From Kryptolebias marmoratus (Eukaryota > Chordata > Actinopteri > Cyprinodontiformes > Rivulidae), in contig NC_051430.1 in assembly GCF_001649575.2 (NCBI RefSeq), positions 16,170,331-16,234,330 on the forward strand: a stretch of 64,000 nucleotides of DNA. Reading direction: 5' to 3'. The stretch's first letter is position 1; each line of letters opens with the position of its first letter. Positions 37,731 to 52,500 of the stretch are shown here, in pieces. Position numbers and translations under genes: made by a program. The notes beneath the pieces were generated by a model, which searched no databases, was not told where the DNA came from, and saw only the letters and a program-made list of their open reading frames with translations.

Positions 37731-40700
37731 TCAGGCCATTTCTTTGGCGTGGGCTTTTGAGTTGGCATTGGAGTTGGTGTTGGTTAGTTGGACGTTCTCC
37801 TCTGTTTGTTCGGCCCTGTCACGTACTTCTCCCTCCACGTGAAAACCAACCATTAGCTGGTAGATCATTGTTCCGATGATGGCGCCGAGGAAAGGGGCCA
37901 AAACTGGCACCAGGAACCAGCCGTTTCTAACCCTGAAGGGGGGGGGGACAGGGAGGATTGTCATTGAAGCATTTACAGAGAAATAGCTTGTCAATAATCA
38001 AGAAATGCTGAGATTAGGAGGTATCCAGTGTTTGAAGGCCCCCTTAACAACACCCTCTGGCCCCTTTCAGCTCATGACTTTATAAATTCTCCCTGCCTGC
38101 TTTTCTGTTTCTCCAGTAAAGCCACTGGGTCCCCCTCAAAGAAATCAGCATAAAGACAGTGCACTTACGTGAAAACTTCACTTCCCCAGCCGGCTAAAGC
38201 GGTGAAAAGACGTGGTCCAAGGTCTCTGGCAGGATTGACAGCATAACCGGAATTAAAGCCCATGGACAGTCCAATGACCAGAACCACAAAGCCCACAGTG
38301 AACGCCTCCAGCCCTTGGGGGATGGGGTTGTTGTATGGATCCACGATAGCCAGAATGCAAACTATCAGGGCTGCTGTGCCAATAATCTGTGTGTGAGAAA
38401 GGTTCATGTCAGGGGAAATTGTCGCTTGTGTTTATATTTGTTAACTTTTGCATATGTTGTCTAGGTTTATAAAAAAAAAAAAAAAGTACCTGATCAAAGA
38501 AGCCATTGACAATGGTGAGGTGGTTTCCAGGATATGTGGCAAAGATGCCAGCTGTGGCAGACGGCCCAGTCACATTGAAACTTCCGGGATGGTCCCACAA
38601 GGCATCTAAAACGATAAAAATACAACAACAACAATAAGACATAGTTTTTCCCCCATATTTTTTAGATCCCATCTAAAACATGAATTAGACTGGATGGGAC
38701 CGGATAATGTTCGTCTCATCGTCCACGGCCATCTCTTACCGTAGTACATGCCAAAAATCACAGCGGCACCGAAAAAGCCACCAATTGTCTGAAAGAGGAA
38801 GTACATGGGGAACTTTCTCCAGCGCTCTCTTCCAAGCAGACAAAGTGAAAAGGTCACTGCGGGGTTCAGATGGCCACCTGACAATGGAGACAGTAAAAAA
38901 AAAAAAAAAACATGAACACGATATGAACATAATGCTTCAAACGTAGACTTTGACTACCTGATTTCTCATCTGTCTGCGCAAAAACAATAGTCAGATCTCA
39001 AAACATCAAGTCAGGTCAGTGGAAACTTGTCAGCTCTGCCCTTGGCAGAAGTATCTGTTTGCCTACCTGATACTTGGCCACAGACCAGGATGCCCAAGGT
39101 GGCAGCGAAGCCGAAGGCGAAGTTGACAGTGAGGAACATGCCATGCGAACCCCCGCTCAGCACCAGTTGTGCCACGGCGCCGCAGCCGAACATCTGAAAA
39201 GACAAACAAGCAGCTTTATTTGGGCTCAAAAACAAACATTTTGGTTCACATTTGTATTAGTTTTAAACATGTAACATCTTGCTCAAATGCTGCGGATCTT
39301 TTGTCGTTCAATCAAGGTCGGGCAGCTGGAGGGCGACTGGAAGTATGAAACTGTGATGATTATCAGTGAAACCCGTCCAACAAAAAGCCATTGAATCAGC
39401 TCTGCTCGGAAATAAATGGGCTTTCTGTGCGTTCATATCAGCACACGGCGTTGTCCTGGACTCAAGGGTGAACTGTTGTTGCTACTTTTTAGCTGCTTTT
39501 TTTTAAAATCTAGGGTGGGAAAGACAGATTTTTTCCTATTTTGAATGTTAGAAAGACTTTATAGGGCTATTGTCTAAAAAAAAACAATTCCTCTGGACAG
39601 GTGGCAGACTGGGCGTTCTGCATACTTTGTGATTATGTGTGCTCCTTTTATGTGTTTGGTTCAAGGAGGTATGTGTGGTCCTCGCACTGGCGGTTACTTT
39701 CAAGGCCTCCAAATGGAAATGTTATTCAGTGGAACCACACCACTCAGATGTTGAGGTTAGCTGGAGGGAACCACACTGCGAGGGACTGGCGCCTGAGGGC
39801 CATTTCTGATCACCAGACTCAGCGTAAAACCCTTTTCCACTCATGCCTCGCCAGTACAGAGGCAATGGCGCACAAATCTGCAGCATATAAGGGCGGCACT
39901 TACCATTCTTTTTGGTATTGTGCAATGATAAAAAAATGTGTCAGCAGCGACTGCTATTGCGCACGTGACCCCCGTGGCCGGAGACGTTTTGTTTACAGCT
40001 TTGTCTGCATTATGTGCATTCCATTTTTATGAAGGAGATTTGTCCTGGAAGCCTGGAGGAAATGTCTCTAAGGTCGCCACAAACATTCACCCAGACTTAG
40101 TGATGTGTGCTGAGGAAATTCTGCCTGTCGTGTCATCCCATTTTTTCATAAGCGCATTATGAAGTAATAAATTTTTAAAGAGAAATTAAATCAGACAGAA
40201 ACATAAATCAGACAGAAGCATAAACGAAGGGCTTCGACGTTAGTGGTCACAGAGTTTCACACAAGCGAGTTAAACGTGAGACCGGACTTTTAGTGGGAAA
40301 AAGAAAGAAAGAAAAAACAGTATAATTGATGTAAAGTTCGATTTGTCCAGAAGGCAGAGTAACTACAGATTAGTAAGGCTAGCTCTTAATGTCAGACGTA
40401 TTAAATTACAGCTGCAGGGCTGTCACACTCTAAGTGCCGACTTCCCCACTTAGTATGAGAGAAGTTCCTGCTGAAGTCAGGTAAGTTCGTCTCTGCGACC
40501 GTCATGAAACAGACATCATTCACATGCTCATGCAGGCTTATCCAAGCTGAACTTTGAGCACAGTCAGGCAGGTTGTGAATAAATCCTGATCTGCCAGCCC
40601 ATTCAGACACTTGGCAATTGTCTACAAGCTGAAGGCAAAAAAAAAAAGAAAAACTGCTGGCTTGGAACCAGTCTCTGAATTAGGATCTGTGTGATCTCAA

Positions 40701-42398
40701 GTTTAGAATGAGCTCCATTATCCACCTTAAACAGCTTTGCTTCCAACCACAGGGAGAATCCCTGCCAAGCAGCAGGGACTGTATTTAGAGGAGTTCATAA
40801 GCCAGTTGCAGTGAAACTACATGAAGCTTTGCCTTTCTGTTTGTGAGTTTTTCGTCAAATTTGTACTCAGTGTTGATACACAACCATAGCTCAAAGTCAA
40901 GACATCAGCTAATGGATGAATTTTTGTCTGCATGAACAGAACTCTGCGATATCAGAAGATGCTCCTAGTTATGCAGATGCTGCTGTGTGGACACCGACAA
41001 GCAATACCACCTGTCTGTCCACATGGAAATGTACTAATAAACCATTTGCTTCTATCAATTTTTAAAATGTAATCAAATGGCAGTTCATGAACAGAAACAT
41101 ATACCAGCTTCTATTTGGAGAGCGTACAAGAGGAACTTCTGTAATGTCTTCTAGAGGAAGTAAAATTGTGTTAGTTATGTCAGTGATGTAACACCTGCAG
41201 GTCTCTTCCTATAGCTTGTGTCACGACACCTGTTACGTGTGACGTGACCACACCTCGTCTCTGTCTTGTCTGTACTCACAACATTTTTTTTACTTCCCTG
41301 ACGTAGACATTTTCAATAAGAGGTTTCACTGGTTTTGTCATCACATACCTGCGACGACAAACGTTCTCTAATTGATTAAGTTAAAAATAAATTGCATTGT
41401 GAATCACAGGGCATTAATTAAAGTATGTCCTCGCCAAGTCCTCTCATAAGAGCTTGGGTTTTTTCCACTAAGCCGATTGTTGTACAAGAATTTTAAGTAT
41501 TAACTTTAATCTTATCATAGGAGGTAATTAAACAACGCTTCATCAGAAGGCTCCCCCTCCCCCCCCCCTTTCGACGTGGCTCTCTAATGAGTGAGTGAAT
41601 TTTACACTGTGGAAATGAAATGCATATTTTGTTTTGAACTAAAACAGCTTGAACGTTTTATTACCTCCTTATTGGGTGAAGTTGCTGGTGTTTTAAAGAG
41701 CAAACACACGTGTCCTTATGTATACACAGTTGTTGTGTGATGAGGATGTAAAATGAGCTTTCGGCGTTGAAACTCTGGATCCTTGCAAACATTACTACAC
41801 GTCAAACAAGGTTTTGTTAACAACGCATAAAGCCCTGAGACGACCTGTCACCTTTCTGTTTGCCCGCAGTCCCATTTGTCAGTTCAGTTCAAACACAGAG
41901 AGAAAACTTGGTCCATAGTGAAGTGGCTTTGCTCTCTTTGAAGAGAGTGAAGCTTTTAATTCGTCTGACAGGGGTTATAGGTCACGCCTTATCAGCCAGA
42001 GTTTTTATAAAATGTAAACTTTGCCAATGTTTTCATTACATGATCTATGAGTTGCATGTACACATTGTGTGCACAAGTGTGTACCGATGATTTCTGAAGA
42101 TTTACACTGATTTTCCTCAAGACTTTCACCTAAACTTTGATCTTGGAACATATTTAATGTAAAAAAATACATATATATTATTTTTTTGTATCTATAAGGA
42201 TGACATATAATGATATAATGCAGCTATGTTATTACGTCTCTGTTGAGTTACAAATGTGGAAGCACCTGCATCATATTAACACACACTTACCACAAGGATG
42301 AGGGTGCCGAGGCACTCTGCCAGCGCCTGACGAAGCAGCATGTTACGGATCTGAAAGAACCGGGCCAGTTTGTCCAGGTATATCTTCTGTCGACCCAT
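37731..42398 (-). CDS. aqp3: Aquaglyceroporin AQP3, 6 coding exons, 302 aa
   Basis: Minus-strand exons in transcript order are 42398-42291, 39193-39067, 38877-38740, 38605-38490, 38386-38169 and 37932-37731, totalling 909 nt. The product starts [20 protein letters not shown] and has the six-helix aquaporin fold. The first NPA box (GHLNPAVT) has its NPA at 83-85 and the second ([14 protein letters not shown]) at 214-216. Asp218 after NPAR marks the glycerol-permeable subgroup. The stretch [20 protein letters not shown] is also AQP3-like. It should carry water, glycerol and probably urea or H2O2 across basolateral and other plasma membranes, for example in gill and skin. The human protein has 292 residues. 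Its next gene is nol6, as in human 9p13. Teleosts often have two paralogues; synteny suggests the 'a' copy, but I cannot prove it. Confidence 0.97.
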
Positions 42399-42492
42399 GT
42401 TGTCCGAAAACCGATGAGACCGCGAGCCACGAAACAGCAGGTATGCAGGGGTTTCCTGAGTAGCTCTGACACTGGCGAGAGGCAGAGCTCTC

Positions 42493-42502
42493 CTTAAATA
42501 GC
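42493..42502 (-). promoter_or_regulatory. aqp3: TATA-like box of aqp3
   Basis: The minus strand reads TATTTAAGGAG about 95-105 nt upstream of the aqp3 start codon, at a suitable distance for a short 5' UTR. No experimental start is known. Confidence 0.45.
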
Positions 42503-42589
42503 AGATTGGGCTTGGTGCCACTTCAAGCTCTCGGACCCACCCACCGCACCACTCCTATCCACTCCTATCTGTCATGTGTGACTCATAGG

Positions 42590-45500
42590 CTTTTTTTTTT
42601 TTTTTTTTTTTTTGGTCCTTTCTCTCTTGTAAAAATATACTTCTTCCACTTTTTTTTTTTTTTGGTCTGAAAAACGGAAAATTTTAAAAGGTATCATTTC
42701 CATTCTGTCAGCAGGAATAAACCCAGCAGATGTGCTTACATGTCAAAGGCAGGAGAAAAGCAGAAACCTGCTATATTTGATGCGGGATCATATTAGTTCT
42801 CTAAAAATATGAGAAGTGTACCGTTGACCTCTGAAAAAGGTACATCGTCTAAGCTGTAGCCGAGGTCACTGTATGCCATAATCCTTCTCTTTGTTTTAGT
42901 GATCACTTGACAGGAGCGCTCCCTTCAGAGTAAACTAGGAGTTAATATCGCCACTTAGACCACTGACAACTTGTAAACTGCACGAGCAAAACTCAATTTC
43001 TAGGGCTGTATGCTCACAAGTCATTAATTAGATGAATATTGGTGCATATTTACCCATTTATATATTCCCACGTGTGATCTTTTCATTGCGCCCAGAAGCC
43101 GTTAAGAGTAAAATTTCTATTGGTTTGCACATTTGAATTAAAAAAAGAACAAAAAAATAGTGACCAAGTGCCTAAAGTCAGGAGATTTCTCCAACTGTTT
43201 GTTTTCTGTCATGTCTAGCCTCCAGTGAACTTCCTCTAACCTTTTCAGCTTCGTCCAAATATGGCTTCTTTTTTTTCTAGAATAGGATCCGCTGTCCCAA
43301 GATTTTATTTATTTACTTTTTTTTTATTGTTTATGTCTCCCCCATTTTGATCACTCATGGACCAGAATTTAAAAGCATACTGTGATCCATACCCATTGGA
43401 GTCATTATTTGATTTTTCCCTCTCTTTTCTCCCTTTATTCCTGTCCTCGGCCCCTCTGAGTGGGTTTGTGTCCCCTCTCTGAAACTTCTTCACCACACGG
43501 TTCAAATCTGTTTAGTCTAGTTTCAATAGAGGTGTGAGAACACTTTACTCCACTTTTAACATTTTCATTCCCCGGTCTTGTTATAATACAGTACTTGAAC
43601 CAATATTGTATAAGAAAAAAACCAAAAGAAAGAAAAATAAGACATTATTGTGACTGTTTTTGTAGAATTAATTACACATAACTTACAGCGAAAGTTGTCA
43701 GTAAATGTCAAAATTTAATTTGCTCCCCCCCCCATCAGTTTAGATGAGCAAATTCTGACTAATTTGTTTGCTCCTCCTGTGGAAATATTCCATGTCAGTG
43801 ACTTGCAGATGTCAACTGAAAAGCATGTGCCTACAATGTTTCGGCAAATTACAAGTTAAAAACTAAAGGTTGTGACATGTTAGGTTTTTTATTTTTTTGT
43901 TGTTTTTTTGCTGAAGGCACTCTGAGTCATGCCTTGAACATTAAACAGCCAGGTCTTTTTCGTTAAAGTTGCGCAACTTTTCAATTCTCACAGCAGTTTT
44001 GATGCGACTTGCTCAGAGGGGATAGAAACCACGGGTGAGAAAGCAGAAACTGATCGCTGTCGTCAATGCAATAAATTATTTTATTTGACTCAAGTTTGAG
44101 CAGATGCGTAACGTGAAGGCAATGACTGGAATCACACAGAGGGTAGTTGACTTTGAGAGGAAGTGTACTAACTTAGATAAAGTGATGGGAAGGGACAGAT
44201 TTAATCTTGGGACTTGCTGAGACTTAGAATATGCTGATGTGAATTATATCAGCAGATATCCCACAAATAAAAATGCCTGAAGGCAAGTTTTCACGCTGCA
44301 CGCCCCGAATGACCCTCTCTTCAGACTCTTCAGTGGCCAGGTACTGTAACGAAAAAAATAAAAATTATATAATTTAGGGTGAGGTTTTGTGCAGTTCTGA
44401 AGGGTGTGTATTATTTGTTTCAAGCCATTAACTCTTCTCATTGAAGTTAATCCTTAGTGCGGTAACATTTTGACTTTGACCCATACTGCCATCTTCTGTA
44501 TAAGTTTGTTTTTTCCTTTGTTTGTATTTCTTTATCCAGCTATCGCTTTTTCTGCTTTCAGCACAGAGCCTGTCCATAAGAGGAAACAACAGAAGCTGCA
44601 TTTTTTAACCACATGGTTTTGAACTTTTTATTTTTTGCCCCTTGGAATAGTTTGGCTTCCAAGCAGGACAGTAAATGTTACAGAAAGAGAGAGAAAGAAA
44701 TAAAAGAAGAGTTATGTGCCCACAGGAATTTTGATCCTCTTCTGGACGAAGAATCAGTTCTGAAAATCAAGCATTTTCCTCCCTTACATTTTCTTTCCTT
44801 AAAAAAAACAACCAAATAACTTTTTTTTTTTTTGTTGGTGGTGATTTATTTGCAATGTGTCTGTCTGGAGTAGGAATGCCAACCTGCCAGTTGTTTTCCA
44901 TCAAGACTTGGAGAGAGAACTGGTGCAGTCAGGTAAAGGAGGACTGATAGCCGGGTCAGGGCACTACATCCTACCAGACAAAAAAACAACATGACTAAGA
45001 ACTACTCCCTGACACCAAGGGACGCTGTATGAATCTACAGCATTTTCGTCACTCTTTAACGACATAAAGAGCTCTTTAGAAACCAAACGTGACGACGACT
45101 GCGTTAACAGCTTTTAAATCTCGAGTCTTTAAGACTTTGTTTTGCAGCTCATTCTTTATGCAGAATGCTTCTTGTTGAGTAAACAAAACTGATCCATCCC
45201 ATTGCACAACAGAGGAGGGTGTGCACTTGAGAATAATTTTCTGGCAACATGTGTAAAAAGCCCCCCAACGTATTTGCTTTCACAGTGCCTTGTTCCAAAA
45301 AAAAAAAAAAAATCTCAAATCTCAGCGTTTTGTAGAAAGGTATGACAAGCAGTGCGCACTGCAGAGGAACCTGAACTGGATTTGGCCCCTATAATGACCC
45401 TTTGCATTCAAGAACACAAAAATCCGACAAAGGAGGATTTCCTCTAGTGTTAATCACAACTGGGCTGCACTTAGGGTTTGATTTCCCCTTTCAGTAAACA

Positions 45501-46200
45501 GTGGAAGCCGTCCAGCTGAAATCTTAGACAAATCTTTGCACAAGTGAGACGTTCCGATTGTCACGCAACCTGGGATCGCAATGATTTATGCTACTATAAG
45601 CAAGCACAAATAAAGGAATTCACTCCAAAGTTGAACTCCAGAACATATGACATCATTTAAAATTTTTTTAAATTTATCTTCCATGTACGCTGTATAATTT
45701 TTAAAGAGAAAACATGGAGCATTATCAGCTATAATTGTAAATCTTTCTGTCATTCACCGCCTGCATTTAGGCTACACCTAATGTTTTTCTTATCTTTGCT
45801 TCTCCTAACTGCTTATGATGCTGTGGAGGTTTTAAAGCACAGTCGTGATAAATGGAAACGACAAGTTCAGACACGGACCGGAGATTTGGAACTCAGAGAT
45901 CTGGACCCGACGAGCCGGCATTCAAACAAACTCCAGTTCTTGGTAGATCAACTGAAGTAATTCTCAGAATTCTTTTCCGTTGAGGATTTCCAACAGGCGA
46001 ACGACACAGAATACGCCCTCCACTCAGAGGCTGATGGAACATCGTGTTTAAACGTTCCCGATTTACTGGGGAGAGTTACAAATGAACCTGCATTTTCAGG
46101 TTTATACAAACTCTCGAGAAGTATGATTTGAAATGTACAAGTCTTACATTTTCTGCTGGTAAACCAAAAACTGTTTTAGCAAACTTCTAAGTTTTGAAAA
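42590..46200. other. Intergenic stretch between aqp3 and nol6 without genes
   Basis: Contains long T tracts (42591-42615 and 42648-42663) and A tracts, but no frame with homology or splice structure that I recognise. Regulatory DNA of aqp3 could lie here. Confidence 0.4.
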
Positions 46201-46214
46201 ATATAATTTGCACA

Positions 46215-47100
46215 ACTTCACAGGTGCATATCGATTCATTTTTTGGTGGCGATCTGGATCGCGATCCAGAAGGGACAACCCCAACATTTCCTGAAAATTT
46301 CATCTAATTCTGTTCATTAGGTTTTAAGTAATCTTGCAAAAAAGGCAAACCAACCGACATGGATGGATGCATGCATGCATGCATGCTCAGCTACATTTGG
46401 TAAAGAATAAACTACAAAAACAACAGGGTCATAAACGCTTAAAATCACAGAATATAAAACACGATCCCTGGCATTGGTCGCTCGTTCCCTCCATCCGTTC
46501 TCCTGGACTGAAGATCCTCAGACCTCCCTCTCCACATTGCCACCTCCTCCTGCTCCTCCCGGAGAACCACGAGCTGTTCGCAATCCAGCTGAGCGAAATA
46601 ATCTCCCCGACATATTCTGGAAAGCTGCCCTATGGGAGTCTTCCCTGACAATCACCGAAGAAGAAATCCTTTCCTGGGGGGAGGGGGTGTCTAGTAGTCA
46701 TTCTAACCAGATGCTGGACCCGCCTCAGACATCTCCATCATGTGGAAGAACAGTGACTCAACTCTGAGCTCTTCTTCTCAACTGTGAACTAAAGCTTTCA
46801 ATGTGAACCAAGATCTCATATCTTGATCGTAAAGGGACCTGATACGTACACCACAGGGAGCTCAGTCAGAAGCCCTCACCAAGTCCACAAAAACACTAGA
46901 TCTGTTCTGCAAACCCCTATCTAAGCTCCAGTAAGTTCTTCACGAGGGTAAAGAGCTGGTCCAGTGACCCACAACCAGAATGAGAGCTGCTTTGCTGGAA
47001 GCTTTCATGATTCACTCGTCTTCTTTCAAACACCTTCATCGAGGAATGGATTGTACGGACAATAAGTCTAAATATTATTTGACTAACATAGATTTACATA
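46215..47100 (-). mobile_element. Non-LTR retrotransposon-like relics
   Basis: At 46215-46340 a LINE 3'-end phrase is visible (TTTCCTGAAAATTTCATCTA then TTCTGTTCATTAGGTTTTAAGTAATCTTGC). It is followed by a GGATGGATGCATGCATGCAT run. From 46440 to 47070 the minus strand resembles a reverse-transcriptase coding region common in fish, with many stops. The family is uncertain. Confidence 0.4.
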
Positions 47101-47367
47101 TGGAAGGTGTTCGGGGTTTATGATACTCTTGTGCTCTGATGTAGACAGCGTCCAGTGACAGACAGTTGTATTTCCTGTTCACTTTTCCACATTCCACACA
47201 AAGAGTTTGAAGCTCCAGGCAATACCTTAGAATTACACAAATCAAATATATAAGGTTTCTCTGCCCAAGGAGACATTATGACTGGACAACTGACAATCTT
47301 CTCATATAATATAGAAAAAAAACCCAAACATTCTTCAGGGGAAGATGACTTTTGAAAATCCCCACAG

Positions 47368-47369
<2 letters not shown>

Positions 47370-47402
<33 letters not shown>
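47370..47402. repeat. (TA)n microsatellite
   Basis: An uninterrupted TA dinucleotide run of about 30 bases. It creates artefactual YIYIYI reading frames. Confidence 0.9.
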
Positions 47403-47405
<3 letters not shown>

Positions 47406-47409
47406 TTCC

Positions 47410-49400
47410 ATTTGTCAGTACATTTCCAACATATATTTGGTTTTCCCTTATTTTTTTAGGTTTTTGGGTGGTTTGGGAAATATTGATAACCCTGTTCTGT
47501 TTCATTTGTAACTTGCTGGTAAAAGCTTTGCCATCTGAACCCTATTTATTCTGCAAGTTTTCCAAAAAGTGGTCAGAGCCTTTTTTTCTGCGATTCTGCT
47601 TTAAGAAAGAAAACTAACCTAAAAACAAGAAATACATGACAACTATTTAGCTAATGAGAACAATATCATCTTTTTTGCCCTAGTTTTGGACTGTGCCATG
47701 GAAATATTTCAAAATGCATTGTATTCTGCATACATTAGGTAACACTTTTTCAGTGTATTTGTAGCCTGGCTGAGTCTGAAGATGATTTTACTTGTTCTCT
47801 TGTTTACAATCAACACGAGCATCTAGGAATTTCAGAGGATGGGCCTAATTGTTAAGGTGTGTAAGGTTACTCCTGTCGAACAACAGCTTTCCAATAAGTG
47901 TGTCCTAATGTCCTAGTCCAAAAAGTTCATATGCTTTCATCTCACCACACCCTGGCTACTGCAGCAACCTTTCCACCTGCCTGAACATCTATCAGCTCCA
48001 GATGGTTCAAAAGCTGCTTGGATTTCTTTTATTTTTTTTTTTGTGATCTGAAGCCAAGACATAGTTCTTATTTAAGTCACCCTAAGTCAAGTATGCTTAT
48101 TTTTCCCCCCTGATTCTTCTTCTTTAAAGTACATATCTGGCTTTGTCAAACTGTAAATACATGTACAAACTTTGTGACCCCTCTCTTTAGCAGAGGTTTG
48201 GAGTCTTTCAGGGGCCCGGCTGAAGAGGCAGAGAGTGTGAAGTCTGGACCCCCGAGGCTCAGACAAAGACATCCATTTAATCAGCATCTCTCTTCAGCCC
48301 CCTCCTTAAAAATCTGCTTATAATAAAAAGTCTTTCTAGACATTACCAAAGTACTAATTTGCTGAAATTATCTTGTTTCTTTCAGACATCAGTTATTAGG
48401 TTTTTGATACGTTTAAAATAAAAAAATCACAGGTTCTGCAAAAGTTTTTGAAGCTTTTTTCACACAAAGTAAAAAAGCTGGGCTTTATTTATTTATTTAT
48501 TTTTGCGCTCATGATTTTGTGGTCTTTATGACCTGCAGGGCTGGTTCAGAAGAGATAAAAGTTCCAGGACGTTTATTTTAAACCCGTCACGCTTGAAGAA
48601 GCGCTCCGCAGAAAAGCTTACACAACCCAAACTGACCCGATTCGACATACATTCTGTTTTCACGAATTCGCTTGATTGGAGCGGTATAGTTGCGTGTCAA
48701 GGCTAGCACTAATTATCTTGAGTTTTCATGCCTTCTGGGCTGTGGCTGTTAACCCCATTGACAGGATTCCTAGAAATGAAAGCACCAGGACAAACTCTTT
48801 TCATGAATTTCCAGGAACAACTGTCTGCAACTGTGATATGTACATAACAGGTTTGTCTGTACTTCTTAAAAACACCCACCTGATGTTTCGTTTTGAAACA
48901 GTGCATAGGATACAATATTCAACGCATTGCATCAGTGACAGTTAAACTTAATAACTTTCAAGATAAACACCTTCAATGTTCAGTGTTTACGCCAACGGTT
49001 ACCATAGCTGCAACTATTTGTTGCTTTTAATTTGACCTCAGTTATTCATACGTCATCTTAGGAATGAATAAAAACAAACAATGCAGTGCCTCTAATCTTA
49101 AAACGATGCATTAAGATTTCAAGTTTCATCCAGCAAATGATCCAAACTGACAGATTTCACTGCACTCCAGGATAAAGGATGATGGCCAGAAATCCTTACT
49201 TTAAAAAGAACCAGTAAATATTTATTAGGTTGTTAAAACCATGTTTGATTCATTTGGTTTAATCAATCTCGTTCAGCCCTACTGTAAAGAAACGGACTAT
49301 ACTTATTTGGGTGAATGGGTTTTAAACTTGCTATTAAAACAGAATTAATTTAGAGCTTCATTCCCAGACAGCAACAATGAGAGGAATTTTGTTTAAATCC
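47410..49400. other. Intergenic stretch downstream of nol6
   Basis: I found no gene, RNA gene or familiar repeat in this AT-rich interval. Confidence 0.4.
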
Positions 49401-49412
49401 AAAGGATAGAAA

Positions 49413-49418
49413 TTTATT
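49413..49418 (-). terminator. nol6: Poly(A) signal of nol6
   Basis: AATAAA on the minus strand, about 175 nt past the nol6 stop codon. Confidence 0.6.
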
Positions 49419-49593
49419 AAAACACAATACAGCCTCATTAAAACAAAGGGCGGCTTTTTTTACTATCTCTACATATCACTGTTAACGAGACACTAAACTC
49501 TCATTCATGTGTCAATGGTCCTGTTTTACCCACAGTGTCAGTGTTTCCTCTCCAATGAAACACCAGTTTCTGAATGATCAGAGGTTTATGCAT

Positions 49594-52500
49594 CTAAAAG
49601 GTCCATTTCTCAGTTCTGGCTTCCACCGATTTGACCAAACCCTTCCCTAAAACCTGGAAGTCCTCCAATATGGCCTCAACATTAGGAATGGTTTTGACTT
49701 CATCCCCAGTCACCTCCACGGTCCTGGCGGCCATCTGGGACGTCTGAGAAAAACAAAAGCAAACGTGATTTATTTATTTATTATTCTTTATTTAACCAGG
49801 CTAATCCCATTGAGATCACAGATCTCTTTTCTTCAAGGGAGGCCCGGGCCTGAAGGGAGCCTAAACATGCATGTTTTTCTCCGGAGTGCCTGGAGAAAAC
49901 CCACGCAAACACGAGGAGAATGTACACGCTGCACGCAGGACGACCTCAGGTTTAACCCTTGCGTGAGGCAACAGTGCCAACCACTGATCCACTGTGAAGC
50001 CAAATGATTAGTGCTAATATGTCAGCATGACGTGAGCTAATAATACAAATATCATCACAGACCAGTTTGTTAGCAGTCCAAAATGCTTCTCCTTTACGTC
50101 ATTACAGTTTAATGTAAGACATAGTGGCACAGGTTTTACCTTAAATGGTGCAGGAACAAAAGCCTTGGGTTTCCACAGAACTGAGATCACTGTTCCACCG
50201 TAAGGATCACAGAAGAACAAGGCCAGGTCTCCAAATGCTTCCTGACAAAAAAAAGAAATAAAATGCTTTGGGATGCATATAACATACAGTTTGTCATATT
50301 TCCTGCAAGACAAAACTGCACGTCTCAAAGTAAATAAACAATTTGACAAATATTTTGGTTTCTATAAATTTGTTAGTCATATTTAAGCTTGGAATGAGCT
50401 CAAACTAACTGCTTGAGCCCTCATTATTGGTTTGGTTGTAGATTTGCTGTAACATTCAGATTCTGCTTATATTGTGAACAATAGATAAACAGAAAAAGCT
50501 GCAAAAAAAGAAAGACAAAATGAGCGGCGATATATAGTTTTCTTCACTATTTAACAAAACCTTAGATATAAACCTTGTGCACATGTGAAAAAATATATTT
50601 ATTTTTATTTAGTGGCCATTTCTCTTGACTGTCAAGCTGCTCAATGTTACATAAATGCATCCTGTGTTAGTAGTTTCTGCAATGAAGCCTCCTTTTGAAA
50701 AGGAAGCCTGTACAAACAAGCCTTACTCTTAGCTCAGTCAGGTAGAGGGTCACAGGGTTATAGTCGATGACTGGCAGGGCACCTGCAGACTGGGGCGTGC
50801 CGTCGGCGACCACGCCCCTGCTGAAAGTGACAGCTGGAGGGTCCACAGCTTGGCTGAGAACAGGAACCTGCTTTGGGTTCAGATGAATCAGAACATCGTA
50901 GGCATCCAACGGAGGACGCATGATCACCTACAAAAAACAAAGAAACACGTAGACACATGCATAATAGCGCTTGTAAAAATCCCACCACACTGCGCATATA
51001 AGGTTAATGAGTCATGTAGTGTTGAAAGAACTGAAGCTTTTTACCCACCCTCACGTCTTGCATCTGGCTGCCATCAATCAACTGATGTTCCAACACTTTC
51101 AGACTCTCTGCAGCCACCATCATCACACGCTGCAGCATCTAAATCCACACAGAACAAGCTTTCTACACCATGCAAATGAAATGTAATATACTCAGTAATG
51201 CAGCTGTAATAATTATTAGTTAGCACTGAAATAGAACTATCTGAAAGCAGCATTTCACAGTCAAACAGCTGGTAAAATGTTACAACTTGCTGTCCAATGC
51301 ACTGACCTTATATTTAAGGCTTATCTGAAGGCCTAAAACTGATAAGTCTCACAAGCGTCATTATGTTTATATATAATTTATACTGTAATATTATCATTTT
51401 TATTTGATGTAAAGAATTATTCTATTCTAACCAGATCTGGGTACAGTAATTGTTTTCTCTTTGAGGTTTAACAGGGTTAAACAACATATGTTTTTTGGAT
51501 TTACTCAATACTCGTGACAACACCCAAACTGCATTTAGATGAGTGTTGAAATGACATCTTTGGAAAAGAGTTAGGATGAAACAAATATAAAAAGTCTTAG
51601 GACTACATAGGATTGGAAACACTTCTTTTTGTAATTTGTCTTGAAAATGTGAAGTCAGTCAGAAAAATTTAAACCATAAATACAATGACCTGCAACACTG
51701 CTTTGTATTTGTGGTGAACACTTCTTCCTGTGTGGACAATGGGTTTTCCAGCTTTAATAATAGAAATAAACAGGAGCCTACCCCTGTCTGAACAAAACAG
51801 TCTTAAAGAAAACAAACAATCTTACCCAGTTCAATGTAAAAAAAAAATCTAACATTTTGGGGACAGATGAAAGATGTAAAATTAATAACTTTTGAGAAGT
51901 TGTGGTCATGAAGGCAAACATTTCATAGCAGACTAATTCCATTATTATCTGCCCCTAGTGGTCACTAAGAGGAACTGCGGAAGCGACAAACAGTGCACAA
52001 CAAGAAAATTCAGATTTCTTTTATAACTAACTGAACATGCTGGAGGAGCATGCAGCTTCTGATAGAAACTAATGTTCCTGAAATTTGTGACCATTCAAAT
52101 TATATTTAATTTGTACATTCATTAAACTACAACTACCACAGAGATGCTGTTTTACATCATCAATAAAACTGTGCTACTGGCTTGTATGATAGAGCAGTTT
52201 CAGTTATCTGGTTAATGTTTCATAACTACAAATTTAATAGCACAGGATAATAAATCCTGTATGATATTTTCTTTAAAGTTACAGGTTTTAGACAAGTATT
52301 AACTTTAGAACAACAGCAGCAGGGAAGGTTTGATCATGCCTTTTTAGGGAAACCAAATGGTAAGTGTGTCCAAACTTCTGAGCAGTATTTTCTACGAACC
52401 TGTCCAAGCTGTACTGCAGGTAAAACCACTGCAGGCTAACAGATATCCTCACGTGCAACACGCCAAGCGCCATACACCATGCCAAAGTGAAGCCCAGAGT

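Noticed and set aside
39601..40032. 143-aa reading frame on the + strand
   Set aside because: It lies within aqp3 intron 1, has no recognisable domain and no splice partners. Chance frame.
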